Part shown: piece by piece, positions 50,701 through 62,594 of the stretch
Numbering within the stretch: position 1 is the first letter of the stretch
Layout: every line of letters starts with the position of its first letter
Assembly: GCA_009829735.1 (NCBI GenBank)
Contig: CM020620.1
Coordinates: 5,718,093 to 5,782,092 of the forward strand
Direction: 5' to 3'
Length of the DNA stretch: 64,000 bases
From: Pyropia yezoensis
Taxonomy: Eukaryota > Rhodophyta > Bangiophyceae > Bangiales > Bangiaceae
Made by a program: the position numbers and the translations under genes
The notes under the pieces: model-generated
The model's database searches: none
The model's input: only the letters and a program-made list of their open reading frames with translations
Told to the model about the DNA's origin: nothing

Positions 50701-53700
50701 ATCGCCACGGCCAGATGCGCGTCCGCCGCAGGGCGTTCAGCACCCCGCTACGGTTAGCCAGGCAGATATTGATGAGCGGCTGCGTAAGCTGGAGAAAATC
50801 CTCACGCCCCCTGAGGCGGCGATGCCCACCTTTTTCTTGGATACTGCCGCCGAGACTGCCTACGTCGAGGCGCAGCTGCGGCCTGCCCAGGAGCTCACCG
50901 CGGCCGTGCGCGACGGTCTGCTGGTGCATTCGAACCGTCTCGCGTTGCCTGGCGGTACTGAAGGATTTGTCGTTGCTGCATTTGCACCCACGTCTGCGGG
51001 CATCGGACGGACGTTGCGGTCCAAGGTGCGCGCCTGCGAGACGCGGCTCTTGGTTTCGCTCCTGGAGTTTGACCGCCCAAAACTTGCAGTTTACAAAGAC
51101 CGAGAATCAGTACCTGACGCCAATACTGCTACAGACGTCAACCAGACCGAGCTATCCGTCCCCCCCCGCGCGGTTGCTCTGACAGTCCGCGTGTGCCGCT
51201 CTGAGATGGAGGTGGCCCAGCAGTTTCTCAACTTCGGGCCGCTGTGGGTGGGCGAGCGCCGAGCCAAGACCCTGGTACTGTTCAACAAGTCGGAAGCGCC
51301 GCTTGTGTACGCCATCCGCAAGTCAGGCTCGGTCGCGTCGGGGGACGTACGCCTTGACTTTGGTGGCGGTCGCCTGGGCGTGGTTCGACCATACCTCTCC
51401 AAGGAGATCCCGTTTGTGTTTGCGCCGTCGCTAGCAGGCGTCTTTCGGGAGCGTATTCGCATTGAGAACTTGCAGGACGCAACGGCCAACACCGAGGTCA
51501 GCATTAAGGCGGTTGTGCACCGGCGGCCCAAGTTTCGCGTCGCCTACACACCGTCGGCTACCAATCTGGGGGTGGCCTCCGTTGGCATTGAGTCACCAGG
51601 CCGTTTTCAACTGCGCATCTCGAACGACTCGGAGAAGGCGCGCCGATTCACTGCAGTTGCAACCGTTGAGGAGGGCCTCAAGGCGACCCTGGATGCCGTG
51701 GTGCTGTTGCGAGCCGTGGGTGACGCCGGGGGGGAGGGTGGCAGCGGCGGCGGTGGTGGCGGCGATAGTGGGCCTAGCTCTCGTGGAGGCTCGGGCTCGG
51801 GGCCTGGCCACAGTTCCGGTAGTCACGGCGGTGGCAATGGCGGCCTGCTGACGCAGTCTCAGTCTCACGGTCAGGATGACGGTGACTTGGACCTGGTGGG
51901 GGACCTGGACACCATGGAACAAAAGCTCAAGATTTACAAGCGCAAGGGCAAGGACGCGAAGGCTGTCAAACTGCAGGAACGTATCAAGGCTCTTCGGGCT
52001 GCGCAGAGCACACGAAAGGCGTTGGACTCTCCAAAGGCTTCCGGGGAGCGAGCCGGGGCATCGGATTCTACTGCTAGTGCCGACGGGGCTGGTGGAGATG
52101 TCGCAGACGGGAGCGGCGCTCCTGGTGGCCGTATTGCTGTTGGTTCAGCCATTGCCAGCGGGGTACTGAACAGCTCGTCTGGCGCGCCCGTGGCAAGCGC
52201 CGATCTTCCTCCCACCATACCGGTAGCAGAACCTAAGGTCAAGGTGACGGAGAACAGCATCGTGCTTTCTTTGCGCCCCGGGCGGACACAGACTGTGTCC
52301 GCCTCTATTCTGGTGCGGAAGAGCTTGGCTCGTGGCAGTAATGCCTCCCGTTCGATGCAGGACGGCACGGACCTGCTGCGAGGTCTGTTCACGATATCGG
52401 TGTATGAGATCAAGAACCAGGATGAAACCAAGACGGTAGTCTGCTCCTTCTTGGTTGCCCCGGCACCTGCGGACGCGCACCCAACTTCTATGGCGGTGCC
52501 ATCTGACGCGAGCGCGGCTGCCAAGGCGAAAGGCGGGCCGTCCAAGCCCGATAGTGGTCGCATAGCCGAGCGCGCTGTTGACATTGGACGCAAGACCGCG
52601 GCCGCGCTGGCTTCAGCGTTTGCAGCTGTGTCGTCCGGGTTCGGCGACTCAACTGAGGCCGCGCGTGCGGTGCCGTCCGGCGACGGCGCAGATGGGGCGG
52701 TCGCTGCATTGCCCCGGCCCAGCGACGACCTGCACATCTCGCCGTCAGAGGTAGGCCTGAACGCACTGGTCGTGGGCACGCTTGTCCGACAGGCGGTGGT
52801 CGTATCGAACACGTCGGACAGGTGGATCAAGTTTGTGGTCATTTCTGCCGACGGTTCATGCGTGTTGAGCGGAAGCGGCCAGGCTGGAAGCGGTGGGTCT
52901 GGAGGTGCCGGCCCTGGCGCCGATGAGTCGGCGGCGGCGATGTCTGCGGAGGAGGAGGGCCCGTTACTTCGCCACCAGAGCAGCCGCTCGTCGATAGACT
53001 CGGCGGCGGCGTCTGGCGATGGCCCCCGTGGCACCCAAGCGTCTCGCGCTGTCTCTTTATCGTGGACGGCCCGGCGGCTTCTCGAGGCTATTGTTTCGCC
53101 TTGGAGCTCGCTCGTTGCTCCACACAGCTCGACAACCATCCAGCTTTCCATTTGTGCCCTGGCCCCGGGACTGCACCGCCGCTGTTTTGTTGTGTGCTGC
53201 GACCCGTCGTCGTCAGGCAACAAGCCCGGCTCGCGGCCCGCGCCGGGTTTGTCCGATCCACGGTTGAGCTGCCAGATATCGGACTTCCCTCCCACCTCCA
53301 CGCTGCAGGTAGCGGTCAAGGCTGTCCAGTCGGAGCAGCCACTCGTCTCGCTGGTTGGGCTCAAGGAGGGGGTATCTCTGGACCTCGGTGTCGGCTATGT
53401 CGACGCTGGTGTTCGATTCGCCATCCGACGAGTTGTGGAAGTGGAGTCCCGGTCCGACGTGCGGCTCGTTCTGCGTGCTCGTTCGAACCTGGCATCCCAG
53501 GTGTACGTGTACAAGGGGGTAGTTGCTGAGCATGACCCGCCGTCCGCCGCAGTTGTGGCGGATGCGGTGGTGCTGCCCCCTCGCCAGCGGGTGCGCCTGA
53601 CCATCTGCGTGGCGCCGCGGCTGCCTGAGGCTGAGCTCCGGAGCGGTGCCACGCGTCCTCTTGTGGGGGGGCTCCAGCTCAACCTGTACCGGCAGCAGCT

Positions 53701-56700
53701 GCAAACAGTTGGTGTGCGTGGGTCTGGCGACGGCGCCTCGGATGCCCTTCCGCCCCCCGCAGCGCCTAGCCTGCCGGCTGTGGTGGCGGGGAAGGGTAGC
53801 GCCAGTGTCCTGGGGGCTGCTGCGATGAAAGGTGGTGGGGTCCCTTCGTCTGGCCTGGCTAAGGGTGGCCCCGGCACTCCGGCCAGTATGGCCAAGAGTG
53901 GCCCCGGCGCTGTGGCCAGTCTGGCCAAGGGTGGCCCCGGCTCTGTGGCTAGTATGGCCAAGGGCGGTCCCGGGGCTCCGGCCAGCGTGGCTAAGGGTGG
54001 CTTCGGCACCCCGGCCGCCGTCGATGGTGCACCCGCACAGGTGTTCGTTGGCGAAAGCACCGTCCGTTTCTCGGCCATGGTGGGCGCCTGCGTGCTGGCC
54101 GTGTCTACCACCCTCGTGGACCTGGGTGTCATCAGCAGCAGCGGGGCCGTGCTGCGCGGCGACTTTGACGTCACCAACCGGTCGACTGGCCTGTCCGGTC
54201 GCTTCCGCGCTGTGCCATCTTCCAAAGCTGTACGGTTGTCGGTCAGCGACGTGGCCCTGGCGGCCGGTGCGTCGTGCAAGGTGTCCTTCACGCTGGCGTG
54301 TGCCCAGTTTGGGCTCATTGAGCAGCACGTGACGCTGCACAACGTTACCGCTCCGTCTCAGATTCTGATTGTACGGGTGCGCGTGTTCGCTGACCGCGGG
54401 GATTTGCGCATTGCCGATCTGCCGCGGTCACCAGTTGACTCATCCATGACGCTCGCGCTGCCAGTGGTGTATCTCATTCCGCCCGTTCCCGCTGCGGCAG
54501 CGGCGAAGGTGGCGGCTGCTGCGGCACCCCGGCCGGACGGCAGTCGACCGAGCTCCTCTGATGAACCTGCATCGCGGCCACCCGTTGCCTGGTCGGTATG
54601 TGCAGCAGAGAGTCGGTGTTTGTTTCTGCGGGCTGTCGCCGGCCGTTTTCCAACTGCGGACACGCTGGTGCCGTTGTCAGAATTGAGTCTCAAGGTGCGG
54701 CTGGAGGGGTCGTCCAGTGCACTGGATGACTTCGACAGTGCCGTAGCGACCAGTCCGCAGGTGCCCGCTGTGGCAACTGTGGCTCTTTCTGGCGGTGGTG
54801 GTGGTGGTAGCGGTGGCGGCGGAGGAAGCGTCAGCTCCCGAGCACCTTCGGAAGCAGACTCGGTCGGTCGCCTCGTGCGGTCCGCTTCGTCGCGGTCTAC
54901 TACGCGGGAGGGTCCTCCGCCCGAGAAGCCATCTCCTTCATCGCAGAGCGTGTTCCATCCGGCGGGCAGCTCGTTTACCTTTGGCGGCCCGTCTGTACGA
55001 GAGCTGTCTCTTATTGTCCATGGCGCCGCACCGGCCGAGGTGGGTCCGGGCATGCAGCGCGCATTGCAAGCGGGCAAGCTCGTCCCATTTGCGGGCCTCT
55101 TGGCGCTGGCGTCTCAGGTGGGGGGGGACGCCAGCGGCGGCGCGGCCGAGGTGCCCAGCGAATCAGCCGCATCCACTGCCGCCGTGCCAGCGCCGATTGC
55201 CAAGGCGCTGCGCATCTCTGGGGGCTACTGCGTGTCCCAGCTCAAGTTTGCCTCGGGCGACGCCCGGACGCACGTGGGTGTGGTGGGTCAGCGGAACGGC
55301 TGGAGGAAGGTGGTGGCGGAGACAACCATCACCAATGCCACCGATGCGCCACTCTCCTACGCCATGGGACCGCTGCCGAGCGGGCTGAGTGCTGTGCAGG
55401 GCGCACCTTTTTCGGTCAGCTCGGGTAGCGCTTCTCTGCGAGGGCAGTCGCAAGCGTCAGTGGGGTCTGGCAGCGGCGCCGCGGTAAGCACGGTGGTGTC
55501 GACGGCCGATGGTGCTGCGGATGTCACTGACGACACGGACGAAGAGGAGGAGCGGGTGGACGTGCTGCCTGGCCTCAAGGGCCACCTGCGGCCGCGGCAG
55601 AGCGCTAAGGTGCAGGTTGTGGTGGAGGTGGCGGAGCTTCGCAGCCAGTCGGCCGGCGAAGTCACTTTTGTTGTGCCTATTCGTAACCTCTACAATCCGG
55701 CCGGTGGTCTCTCGTGGTCGGTGGCGGCCACTATCACGGCCCCGCGGCTGTCGTTTGAGCGGCTGGACCAGCACGACCACGTGGCACCGTCTCCGGCTCC
55801 GCGGCCTCGGTCGCCACGCCCGCACCACCTGACGACTCCCAGCGGCGGCTCCGTTGGGGAGGACCCCCGGTCGGTTGGTGTCGCTGCCTCTGCTTCTGTT
55901 GGCGCCCCGGCGTCGACGGTGGGCGACTGGTCCGCGGTCGACGACGGGGTGCACGTGTCGATGCTGCGGAGCTTCGCGATTACGCTTCCGCGGATGGCCG
56001 TGCCGAGCAAGTTGGTGACCTCTCACTGGTTCCGCGTTATCAACGTGTCAGAGGCGTCATTTGCCATGCGCCTCGGCGTTGTGACCTTTCGCGGGGCGGC
56101 CGAGCCGGGCGCCGCGGACACGGCATTTGCCCTGGGCGAGCTGCTGACGCTCTCTGTTGTTGAGCACTCATCGGGCGACCCGCTGACCGAGGCGTCGTTG
56201 AGTCCCGGCGAGAGTCTCGCCGTCCGCGTGACGGTGACGCTCAGTGAGGCGGCGGGCCACGCCGAGACGTGGGCCCGCGTCGCCGCGCTCCTTGCCACGG
56301 CCCCCGACCGACAGAGTGAGGTGCCGCCGCCACCTGTGGGCTGCCCCGCGCCAGGCGGCGCAGGGAGCAGCGGCGGTAGTGGCGGCGGTGGAGGCGGTGG
56401 CGGCAGCAGCGGTACCCCGCTCGGCGTGACGCCGCCGACGCCACCAGGCCACTCGCGGCGGTCGTCTGGTGCGTCCCTCGTGGACGGGCTCGTGTTGCTG
56501 CCGGGCTCGATGCCAAGTGGAGGCGGCGCCGCTGGCGGTGGATCTGGTGGCGGTGGCGGTGGCGGTAGCGGTGGCGGCGGTAGCGGTGGTGGCGGTGGCG
56601 GTGGCGGCGGCAGTAGTGGTGGGCCCGCCATGGGCATGGGAACTATCATTGAAGGCGCAATTGCGCGGCTGGAGCTCCACTGCATCGTCGATGGGATTGT

Positions 56701-57638
56701 CGAGCCCGCCGACGCAGTGTACGTGTACGGGTCGGCCTGCCGGGGGGCGTCCGTGGGGGTGTCCCCGCCCATGCTGTCGTTTGCCACATCGGCGGCAGGG
56801 GCGCCGGCGCCGGCGCCCAAGACGCTGCGCCTTACCAACCTGTGGACGTCCTCGTCGCGACGCTTTGCGGTGCGGGTGGCCAACCTACCACCCGGAGTGG
56901 AGGCGTGCGTTCGACGGGTGGCGGCCAAGGCGCTGCCCGGCTGGGAGGTGGCCACCCCCGGTGCCGTCGCCGCTGCCGCCGCGGTCGCCACTGCCGCCAC
57001 CACTGCCGCCACCACCACCATCGCTACGGCTATGCCAGAGGGAGGTGCCTCGGACAGGGGCGGCGTCGGCGGCGGCGGAAGCAGCAGCAGCGGCGGGGAG
57101 GCGGGTGGCCCTCTGGATGCGCTGTCGGCCGCGGCGGGCCACGTCCGTGGCAGCGGCGGCGGTGGCGGTAGTGACGGTGGCGGCAGCCGCAGCAGCCGCG
57201 GCAGCCGTGGCAGCACTGGCAGCGCCGGCAGCGGCCCCCCCGGGGCGGACCCCCCCGCTTCCGCCTCGGCAGCCGCCGACGACGCGGCGGCGGCCGAGGC
57301 AGACGCCGCGGCGGCCGCCGCCGCCGCCGCCGCTGCAGCGGCGGCGGCCGGTGCCGCCGCCACCGCTGCGCTCTTTGCCGCCACCGACCGGGCCGTCCCC
57401 GCCGACGGCGGCCTGACGCTGCGGCCGGGCGAGGCCACCGAGCTGGCCGTCTGCGTGCGGCGCGGCGTTGCCGCGCCGCCGCGCGTGACGGGCGTTGCGT
57501 CGGTGAATGTGGTGGAGCTGCCTGACGCGGCTGCGGCGGCGGGGGGGGAGCGGGGGGCGGCGGGAGTAGTGGCGGACCCGCCCGCCCCGGGGGGGGGCAC
57601 CGCAGGCGTCGGCGGTGCTGCGTATCAACCTGGTGTGA
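47747..57638 (+). CDS. Giant ASH/MSP-repeat protein, about 3,100 aa, two exons
   Basis: I count about eleven beta-sandwich repeats of the ASH/MSP/PapD-like type, each with an xDFG or FGxxxVG start and an xxxxxNxS turn. Examples are LDFGDCYASVAVCRRVSVRN (near 48440), VHLGDCSIPTVYSTVVHLLN (49560), IDFGTTVEHQASIRVFRIKN (49905), LNFGPLWVGERRAKTLVLFN (51230), VDLGVISSSGAVL (54120) and LSFATSAAGAPAP (56775). They are separated by Ser/Gly/Pro-rich linkers. A charged helix (MEQKLKIYKRKGKDAKAVKL, near 51915) may be a coiled coil. Such repeat giants (the HYDIN, CFAP and TMEM131 kinds) act as scaffolds at cilia, centrosomes or membranes. No close family is recognised, and red algae lack cilia. The start uses exon 1 (47747-47793). 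The 3' end is uncertain: the frame stays open to 59575, but the tail after about 57600 is low complexity; a TGA after VLRINLV at 57636 in the +1 frame is my preferred end. Confidence 0.7.
47794..48372 (+). other. Predicted intron of the giant ASH gene
   Basis: The donor CAG|GTAAGT at 47791-47799 is a perfect consensus. The acceptor at 48371-48372 follows a pyrimidine-rich stretch and a CTGAC branch-point-like motif near 48341. Splicing joins GTC AG to G CTC in frame, giving MAEAAAPVPGAGAEVRLASE. Without it the protein would have to start at the ATG at 48365, which lies across the acceptor. Confidence 0.65.
53850..54020 (+). repeat. Tandem repeat inside the ASH gene, (AKGGPGxPASM)n
   Basis: Five to six imperfect units of 33-36 bp encode variants of AKGGPGTPASM, AKSGPGAVASL and AKGGFGTPAAV. 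The units keep the reading frame and form a flexible linker between two beta-sandwich repeats. Confidence 0.85.
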
Positions 57639-58514
57639 GGGTGGTTTGGGGTGGCAGAGCTGCGGGGGAGTGCCGTGGGGGGAAGGGCCGGGGGATGTGG
57701 GGATTGGTGGGTGGGGGGAGAGAGCCGTGTTCTGTATGTAGGGGGTCTGGGGTGCAAGTGGGGGAGGGGGTGGGGGAGTGGGGGGACGATGCCGACCCTC
57801 CCCTCCCACCCTCGCGTGCTGTGTCGCGTTGGGCGCCGCCCGCCGGCGCCCCCGTTTTTTTTTCGTCCTGCCCCTCCTTGCCCCGTGCCCACTTTCGGCT
57901 GGCTCGCCGCCGGTGGGGTGGCAGGCAGCGCCGCCGCGCAGCGCCCGTCCCACCCCGTCGCGCGCGGCCTCGGGGAATCCCCCCCCCTCTGTCCCGCGAG
58001 GCGCCAGCGGGCGCCGCTCCCCCGTTGCACATCCCGCCCCCCCCCCCCCCCCCTGCGCGCGCGCGATCGCTGAGCCGCGTGGCCAGAGGGGGGGGCGGGG
58101 GGGGCAGCGGAGACCGCCGCCGCCCCCGCGTGTCCGCCCTGGGCGTGGCGCACCCGCCGCGGCCGCCACGGCGCGGGCGGCTAGCGACGCCCGCCTGCCG
58201 CCCGCCGCCCGCCGCCCGCCGCCCGCCGCCCGCCGCCCCACCACCCGCCACCGGCGGCCCCGCCGCCAACCGCCGGTGGACACGGCGCCGCCCCTGGCAG
58301 CTACCGCCCGTCCGCCGTCGCCCGTCAGCCGCCCGCCCCGAGCCCGTGACCTGCTGCTGTGGGGGCGTGGCGAGCGTAATACAGGTGGTCGCCCCCCCTC
58401 GCACGGGCGCCAGCCAAAGGGGCCGCCGCCCTCACCCCTCCCCCCGCAACCGTGTCCCCCCTCTCGCATGGCGGGGACCCCGCCTCCCGCGGCGGGCGGG
58501 TGGCGGCGCGGGCG
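57639..58514. other. GC-rich low-complexity spacer
   Basis: G- and C-homopolymers and a heptamer repeat CCCGCCG (about 58198-58245) dominate. Open frames exist on both strands but read only Arg/Pro/Gly strings, so no gene is supported. The region probably holds the 3' ends of the two convergent genes. Confidence 0.6.
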
Positions 58515-59912
58515 TCACCGGCGCCACCCCCGTCGCCCGCCCGCGTCGTCCAACGCCCACGCGCCGTCGGCGTGCGGGCCGCCGCCGTCGTCACTGTCGT
58601 CCCACGGGTCACTGTCATCCCCTCCCCCTCGGAGGCCGTCCCAGTCGTCCCGGTCGCCGTCCCAGTCGTCCCGTTCGTCGTCCAAGTCGTCCTGGTCGCC
58701 GTCCCAGTCGTCGTCTGGGTCGTCCTCATCCCAGTCGGGGTCACTGGCGGCAGCCGCGGCGGCGGCCGTCGACGCTGCCGACCGACGCGACGGCGGCGGC
58801 GGCGGGGACCACCCGGCCCGCACGGGCGCGCCCTCCCCTCCGCCCAGCCACGCCGCCGTTTCCGCCTCGCCCCCGCCGTCACCGTCGACACCGCCGCCGT
58901 CAATGCCGCCGCCGCCGTCTGTGGCGTCCCTACCGTCGCCATGGAGCGCCCGCAGGCGGCGACGGAGGGCGCCCAGCCGGCGGCGGAGGATGGTGGCTTC
59001 CGCCTCCTCGGCCACCGCCGCCGCCTCGGCGGCGCGCGCGGCGGCAAGGACGCCCAGCAGCTGCGCCCGTAGCTGCCGCACGGCCGCCCGCTCGGCGGCT
59101 GCGTTGGCGGCCGCCGCGTCGGCCGCTGCCGCGTCGGCCGCTGCCGCGTCGGCGGCGGCCGCGTCGGCGGCGGCCGCGTCGGCGGCGGCCGCGTCGGCCG
59201 CCGCCGCCGCGGCGGCCGCGTCGGTCGCCGCCGCCCCCACCGCCGCAGCCGCGTCGGCGGCGGCGGCGCCCGCGGCGGCCGCCGCCGCTGCCGCCGCCGC
59301 TGCTGCGCCGTCGTCGCCGGCTGCTGGGCTGCCCGCCGCCGCCGCCACCCCCTCTGACCCAAACCCGTCGGTTCCTACCGGCGGTGGTGCCGCCGCCGCC
59401 AGGGCCGCGGCCGGTGCGGGCCGCCCGCTGCGGCCACGGCGGCCGGCCGCCACGGCCAACAGGGACAGGGGCGCGAGCAGGGCCACCGCCAGGCCCGCCG
59501 CGACGAGCGCCGGCGGCGTCGGCGTCGGCGGCGGCGGCAGTGGCGGCGGTGGCGGCGGCGGTGGTGGCGGCGTGACGCCCGCCGGCGGGGAGCCCCACCG
59601 GGCAACGGGCCAGCGGGCGGGGGCGGCTGCTGGCGGGGTCCCCCCGTGGGGGCGGCGACCCCAGAGGCGGCGGCCGCCGCCCCAGCCGCCGCTGACGCTG
59701 CTGCCGCCGACGCCGCCGCCGCTGCCGCCGCCGCCGACGCCGACGCCGCCGCGCCCGCCACGCGCGAGCGCCGGCGGCGCCCCCGACACTGCCGCCACCG
59801 CGGCGGGCGCCGCCGACGGTGGCGGGGGTAGCGGGGGCGGCGGCGCCGCCCAGGCAGCGGCGGCGGCGGCTGCGCCTGCGGCGGCGGCGTCAGGCCGACC
59901 CGACTGGTCCAT
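58515..59912 (-). CDS. Membrane, coiled-coil, acidic-tail protein, 465 aa, unknown function
   Basis: The start is the ATG at 59912 (gccATGGAC). The protein has an Ala/Pro/Gly-rich N-terminus and a Pro run. A hydrophobic segment ALVAAGLAVALLAPLSLLAV (about residues 140-160) is likely a membrane helix. Long AAAD/AAAA repeats come next, then a heptad-patterned helix (AAVRQLRAQLLGVLAAARAAEAA, then EAEATILRRRLGALRRRLRA) at about residues 265-325, and an acidic C-terminus with DWDxDxDD repeats (about 400-445). The ordered change of composition, especially the charged coiled coil and acid repeats, argues that this frame and not the overlapping plus frame is coding. I recognise no family. Confidence 0.5.
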   Translation of the reverse strand: MDQSGRPDAAAAGAAAAAAAWAAPPPPLPPPPSAAPAAVAAVSGAPPALARGGRGGVGVGGGGSGGGVGGSSVSGGWGGGRRLWGRRPHGGTPPAAAPARWPVARWGSPPAGVTPPPPPPPPPPLPPPPTPTPPALVAAGLAVALLAPLSLLAVAAGRRGRSGRPAPAAALAAAAPPPVGTDGFGSEGVAAAAGSPAAGDDGAAAAAAAAAAAAGAAAADAAAAVGAAATDAAAAAAAADAAAADAAAADAAAADAAAADAAAADAAAANAAAERAAVRQLRAQLLGVLAAARAAEAAAVAEEAEATILRRRLGALRRRLRALHGDGRDATDGGGGIDGGGVDGDGGGEAETAAWLGGGEGAPVRAGWSPPPPPSRRSAASTAAAAAAASDPDWDEDDPDDDWDGDQDDLDDERDDWDGDRDDWDGLRGGGDDSDPWDDSDDGGGPHADGAWALDDAGGRRGWRR

Positions 59913-61562
59913 GGCGGCCCGCGCCGGGCCGCACAGGCGAGAGGGGGACAACCGCGGGGGAGAGGGTAGGGGATGGGGCCGCCCGCCGCGGGTGGCGAAG
60001 GTGGAGGAGGGACGAGGGGGGGGTGGGGTGTGGGGCGGGGAACAGAGAGATGGGGCGCGGGCGCAGGAGGGGGGCGGGGAGATTCAACCATGGACTTGGC
60101 ACTGGGATTAAATTACACTTCGAGGAGAACCCCTGCTGGAGGCCACGTGGCGGAGGTCACCCGAGCATACAACTCTGTCGGGATGGCGTCCCTGCACGGC
60201 TGTGGATATCGGGTGCTCCGGGAGACCTCGGTCACGCCATGATAGCGCCGCGGGGGACACCGCGCGGCGCGGGACGTTGCGTGGCGAGTGGCGTAGCATG
60301 GCAAACGGCGTGGCATGGCGGCGATGCTGTCCAGTTTCGCAGCTACTATGTAGAGATGATCCCTCCAGTACTAGCCGCGCCTCTCGGAGTGGGCGTCGCA
60401 GCATGCAATGCCCTGTTTGTTGAGGGTGGGGCGACGGAGGAGAGGCACCTCGGGGGGGTCACGCTGAGAGCAGCGCCACGTACAAACGGTCTGCAAGAGG
60501 AAGAAAGGGGATGCGTCCACTCCACCTCTGCAGTAGGCTGGCCAGCTGTCCCCTGTCCGCGGCGCATCTCCGCCGCCGCCTGGACGGCGCTCTGGCGGCG
60601 CCGCCACAGTGCGCCCCTGGGCCGTCCACACACTGAGCTCTGCCGCCGGCCACGGCGGATCCCGCACCACCGCGTTAACGTCCTCGACCATGGGCGGGTC
60701 CGCGCAGACACTCTCCAGCGGCGCCCGGTCATCCCTCAGCACCCCGCTCCACCCCCCCCGCCCCTTTTTCGTCCGACGCTTCGACGGTGGCATGCACAGA
60801 CGAGAAGACGACACAAGATCCATGAAGCACATGGTCATGGTCACGGCATGGACGTGTTGTGTGCTGGTCATGGCCTGGTCAGGCCGTCGGTTGCTCCAAG
60901 TAGGGGAGCGCTGCTGGCCTCGGCCACGGCGCCGCCGCACGGCCGGCGCCCGTCCCCCGCGCCCCTCCCCCAGCTGGGCTCCTGCGGCCCCGGCGGTAGG
61001 CGGCACCCCCCCGCGCGGGTGGCAGCACGCGCAGTTGCCGTGGGGGCGCCGGTGGCCTGCGGTCGTCAGTGACGGCGCTGGGTGGCGGTGGCAGTGGTGG
61101 CGGGCGGTTGGCGGCGGTGGCGGTGGGGACGGCAGCAGGCAAGCTTGCATGCATGCAAGCTTGTGGGGAAGTCACGGCGCCTGCCTGGGCTCCCCCCCAC
61201 CCCTTCCTCCTTCTCCACTTCCCCTTCCCTCCTCCCACATGCTTGCCCCACCCCCCCCCCCGCGGCGGTGCGTGTCCTGGCGTTTGCTTTGCGTTTACCC
61301 TGTGGGGTCCCCCATAAATAGGCGCGCCGTAAGGGGGGGGGGCGCCGGTTGGGGGGGTAGAGGGGGAGATCGACGGCCAGCCGACCGAGCCCCCCGCCAC
61401 CACCACCACCACCCCCCCCCTCCCCCCCAACTCTCCTTCCCCTCCAGAGGAGTCACGCACTCCTCCTCCCTCCACCGCCCTTGCGTCTCCCCCCCCCCCC
61501 CCCCCCCCGCCTCACCTCCCGCGTCCATCCTCCTCCAACCATCCCCCCCGCCTTCCCACCGC
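59913..61562. other. Spacer, no recognised gene
   Basis: Plus- and minus-strand frames of up to about 400 codons overlap here but show no motif and shift composition abruptly. The stretch 60200-60340 has repeated GGCGTGGCATGG-like words. A TATA-like CCATAAATAGG lies at 61312-61322 on the plus strand, but no plus-strand gene follows it. It also contains the 24-bp palindrome at 61140. Confidence 0.5.
61140..61163. other. 24-bp perfect palindrome
   Basis: CAAGCTTGCATG followed by its exact reverse complement, with no spacer. It could be a hairpin or a dimer-binding site. Confidence 0.8.
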
Positions 61563-61781
61563 TCACCGCACCCGCACACTACGCTCCACGTACACCCGCG
61601 CCTCGTGGATGGGCGGGCAGCGCCCGCGGCGGCGGCGGCGGCCGCCGCCGCCGCCGCCGCCGCCGCCCGCCGCCGCTGCCGCCGCCGCCGCCGCCGCGTC
61701 GCGCGCGCGGCGGCCGCGCACCGACGACCAGTCGCCGAGGCAGGGGGGCGCCAGCGGCGGCGGCGGCCGCCCCACCGTCGC

Positions 61782-61829
<48 letters not shown>

Positions 61830-62563
61830 GGGTGGCGGCGCGGGGGCGTACCCACCGCCGCCGCCCGCGGCGGGGGGCACCCCACTGGGCGCCGCCGCCC
61901 CCCCGCCGTCGCCGTCGGGGGTGGCGTCACCCCACGCGGCCGGCCGCCGGGCGGTCGCCGCCGACGCTCCCGCCGGGGCGATGGCGGCGGCGGCGGCGGC
62001 GGCGGCGGCAGCCTCCGCGGCGGCCGCGACCGCCGCCGCCTCGGCAGCGACCGCCGCGGCCACACACCGGTAGCCGTGGCGGTAGTGCATGCGGACGCGG
62101 CGGCACTCGACGATGCTCATGCCCATGCGGCTGCGGCTGGCCGTCGGGGGGGTCGGCGCCGGGGGCGCCATCCACGGGCCCCCGCGGCTGGCCGCCGCCG
62201 CCGCCGCCGCCGCCGCCGCCCCAGCCGACGCACCCGCGGCGCACGCCGGGGACCCCCCTCCGGCGGCTGCCGGCCGCCCGCAGCCGGGGGCCCCGCCGTC
62301 GGCACCCGCCGACGCCGCGGCGGCACGGGGGGAGGGCGGGGCGGGCCTGGCGGCGGCCGCACCGCGCTGCTGCCGCCCCGGGGGGGGCCCGCAGGCGGCG
62401 GCAATGGCGGCGACCGCCTCTGCCGCCGCGACGGCGGCGGCGCCCGCCGCGCCAGCCCGCGGCGGCGGCAGCCGCGGCTGCAGGTCCAGCGCCAGCCGCA
62501 TGGGCGGCAGCCCCGACGACGCGGGGGGGGACGTGCCGCCGTCGTCGGCAGGGCCACTGCCGC

Positions 62564-62594
<31 letters not shown>

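Noticed and set aside
57639..59575. Continuation of the giant plus-strand frame
   Set aside because: Composition turns abruptly to Arg/Pro strings over homopolymers, and the opposite strand carries a more ordered gene.
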